Source: Colwellia sp. 20A7
GTDB taxonomy: Bacteria; Pseudomonadota; Gammaproteobacteria; Enterobacterales; Alteromonadaceae
Length of the DNA stretch: 64,000 nt
Assembly (NCBI RefSeq): GCF_009832865.1
Contig: NZ_CP047130.1
Location: 2,790,001 to 2,854,000, forward strand
Direction of reading: 5' to 3'
Positions within the stretch are counted from its first letter, which is position 1. Every line of letters starts with the position of its first letter. This document shows, one piece after another, positions 63,423 to 64,000 of the stretch. The notes beneath the pieces were generated by a model, which was given only the letters and a program-made list of their open reading frames with translations, did not search any database and had not been told where the DNA came from. Made by a program: the position numbers and the translations under genes.

Positions 63423-64000
63423 GACCCTGTAACAATATCTGTGTAAGTACCATTTTTAAATATAGTCTGAAATACGGTCTTCGAATTCAATCATAAAACG
63501 ATTCAAGGCCGATTTCCAATTCCTTATTGGCATAGTCCATTTTTTCGATGCTTGAGTAATGGCTAAGTAAATAACTTTCTTAGCTGAGTCATCGTTGGGA
63601 AATACCTTTCTGTTTTTAACCGCTTTGCGTATAACGCTGTTTAACGATTCTATCGCATTCGTTGTGTATATAGCCTTGCGGATATCATTCGGGTAAATGA
63701 ATAAGGTATTGAGATTATCCCAATGACGTCGCCAGGAAGCTGATATGCTTGGGTATTTATCGTCCCAGCGTGCTGAGAATGCATCTAATGCCTTCAATGC
63801 TTGCTCTTCATTAATCGCTTGGTAAATTTTTTTAGGTCTTTGGTTACCGCTTTATAATCAGTATAAGGCACAAATTTCAGCGAATTCCTTACCATATGTA
63901 CAATACATAACTGTATTTGAGTATTTTCAAAGGCGGTATTAATGGCATCAGGAAAGCCTTTTAAACCATCAACACAGGCAATAAGGATATCTTGAACGCC
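63423..64000 (-). mobile_element. IS256-family insertion sequence, one end
   Basis: The transposase reading from 64000 to 63456 belongs to the IS256/Mutator family. The terminal repeat is probably around 63423-63450 (GACCCTGTAACAATATCTGT), but the other end is beyond the window, so inverted repeats and target duplication cannot be checked. Confidence 0.75.
63456..64000 (-). pseudogene. IS256-family transposase, partial, with a frameshift
   Basis: Two frames cover one protein. From the window edge the frame reads GVQDILIACVDGLKGFPDAI (catalytic Asp) through NSLKFVPYTDYKAVTKDLKK. It then meets an A7 run (minus strand, about 63826-63832) after which it soon hits TGA. The continuation IYQAINEEQALKALDAFSAR, with the catalytic Glu in YTTNAIESLNSV, is in the -1 frame to the stop at 63456. 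The zero-frame codons CTA AAA AAA fit the slippery pattern, so either a one-base deletion or programmed frameshifting explains it. IS256 transposases are normally single frames, so decay is more likely. Confidence 0.82.

Overview
The window is AT-rich chromosomal DNA from a marine gammaproteobacterium of the Alteromonadales, most likely a Colwelliaceae member (Colwellia or Thalassotalea type). This rests on protein character and gene order: an E. coli-like yceD-rpmF-plsX-fab cluster, tmk-holB-pilZ-tatD, a full-length RNase E, alaA/yfbR, a lone PEP-CTERM protein and a large Oar-like TonB receptor. No tRNA, rRNA or CRISPR array was seen.

Layout. 1-9.6 kb is mixed accessory DNA: a cut-off DUF885 peptidase, a DnaJ-like protein, a PEP-CTERM protein, a 1125-residue winged-helix/STAND/TPR regulator divergent from a small secreted propeller-like protein, and an FNR2-type flavoprotein. 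9.6-14.4 kb holds a cold-shock/DUF1294 fusion, tatD, pilZ, holB, tmk and a CNNM membrane protein. 14.5-22.6 kb (plus strand) holds a mechanosensitive-channel operon (small ORF, membrane protein, DUF432, MscS) followed by tamA-tamB. 22.8-30.1 kb (minus strand) is the fatty-acid/phospholipid cluster yceD-rpmF-plsX-fabD-fabG-acpP-fabF-pabC-mltG, with fabH missing from its usual place. 30.3-38.5 kb holds yceF, yceI, a HAD phosphatase, rluC and rne with a 730-base upstream region. 38.9-48.2 kb holds an aminotransferase divergent from an AraC/GyrI regulator, a LysE exporter, proS, alaA, a divergent yfbR, an HD-GYP response regulator and a DUF4136 lipoprotein. 48.5-51.1 kb is ilvIH with a textbook attenuator, leader peptide and an odd coupled mini-ORF. 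51.1-54.2 kb holds acyP, a LytS/LytR pair and hinT.

54.4-63.4 kb is the most interesting block. It contains cdd-deoA (pyrimidine nucleoside salvage), an Oar-like TonB-dependent receptor, a RutR-like TetR regulator, and, coupled to that regulator, a secreted endonuclease/exonuclease/phosphatase-fold protein and a lipoprotein alkaline phosphatase. A near-perfect RutR-type palindrome lies just upstream of cdd. Together they look like a regulon for scavenging extracellular nucleic acid or nucleotides: cleave, dephosphorylate, import, then deaminate and phosphorolyse. The link is inference. The window ends in an IS256-family transposase with a frameshift at an A7 run.

Two families of about 160-bp non-coding elements with inverted ends beginning ATACCA lie between genes: three full 162-bp copies, one internally deleted copy and one end fragment of one family, and one copy of a second family. 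They look like MITEs.
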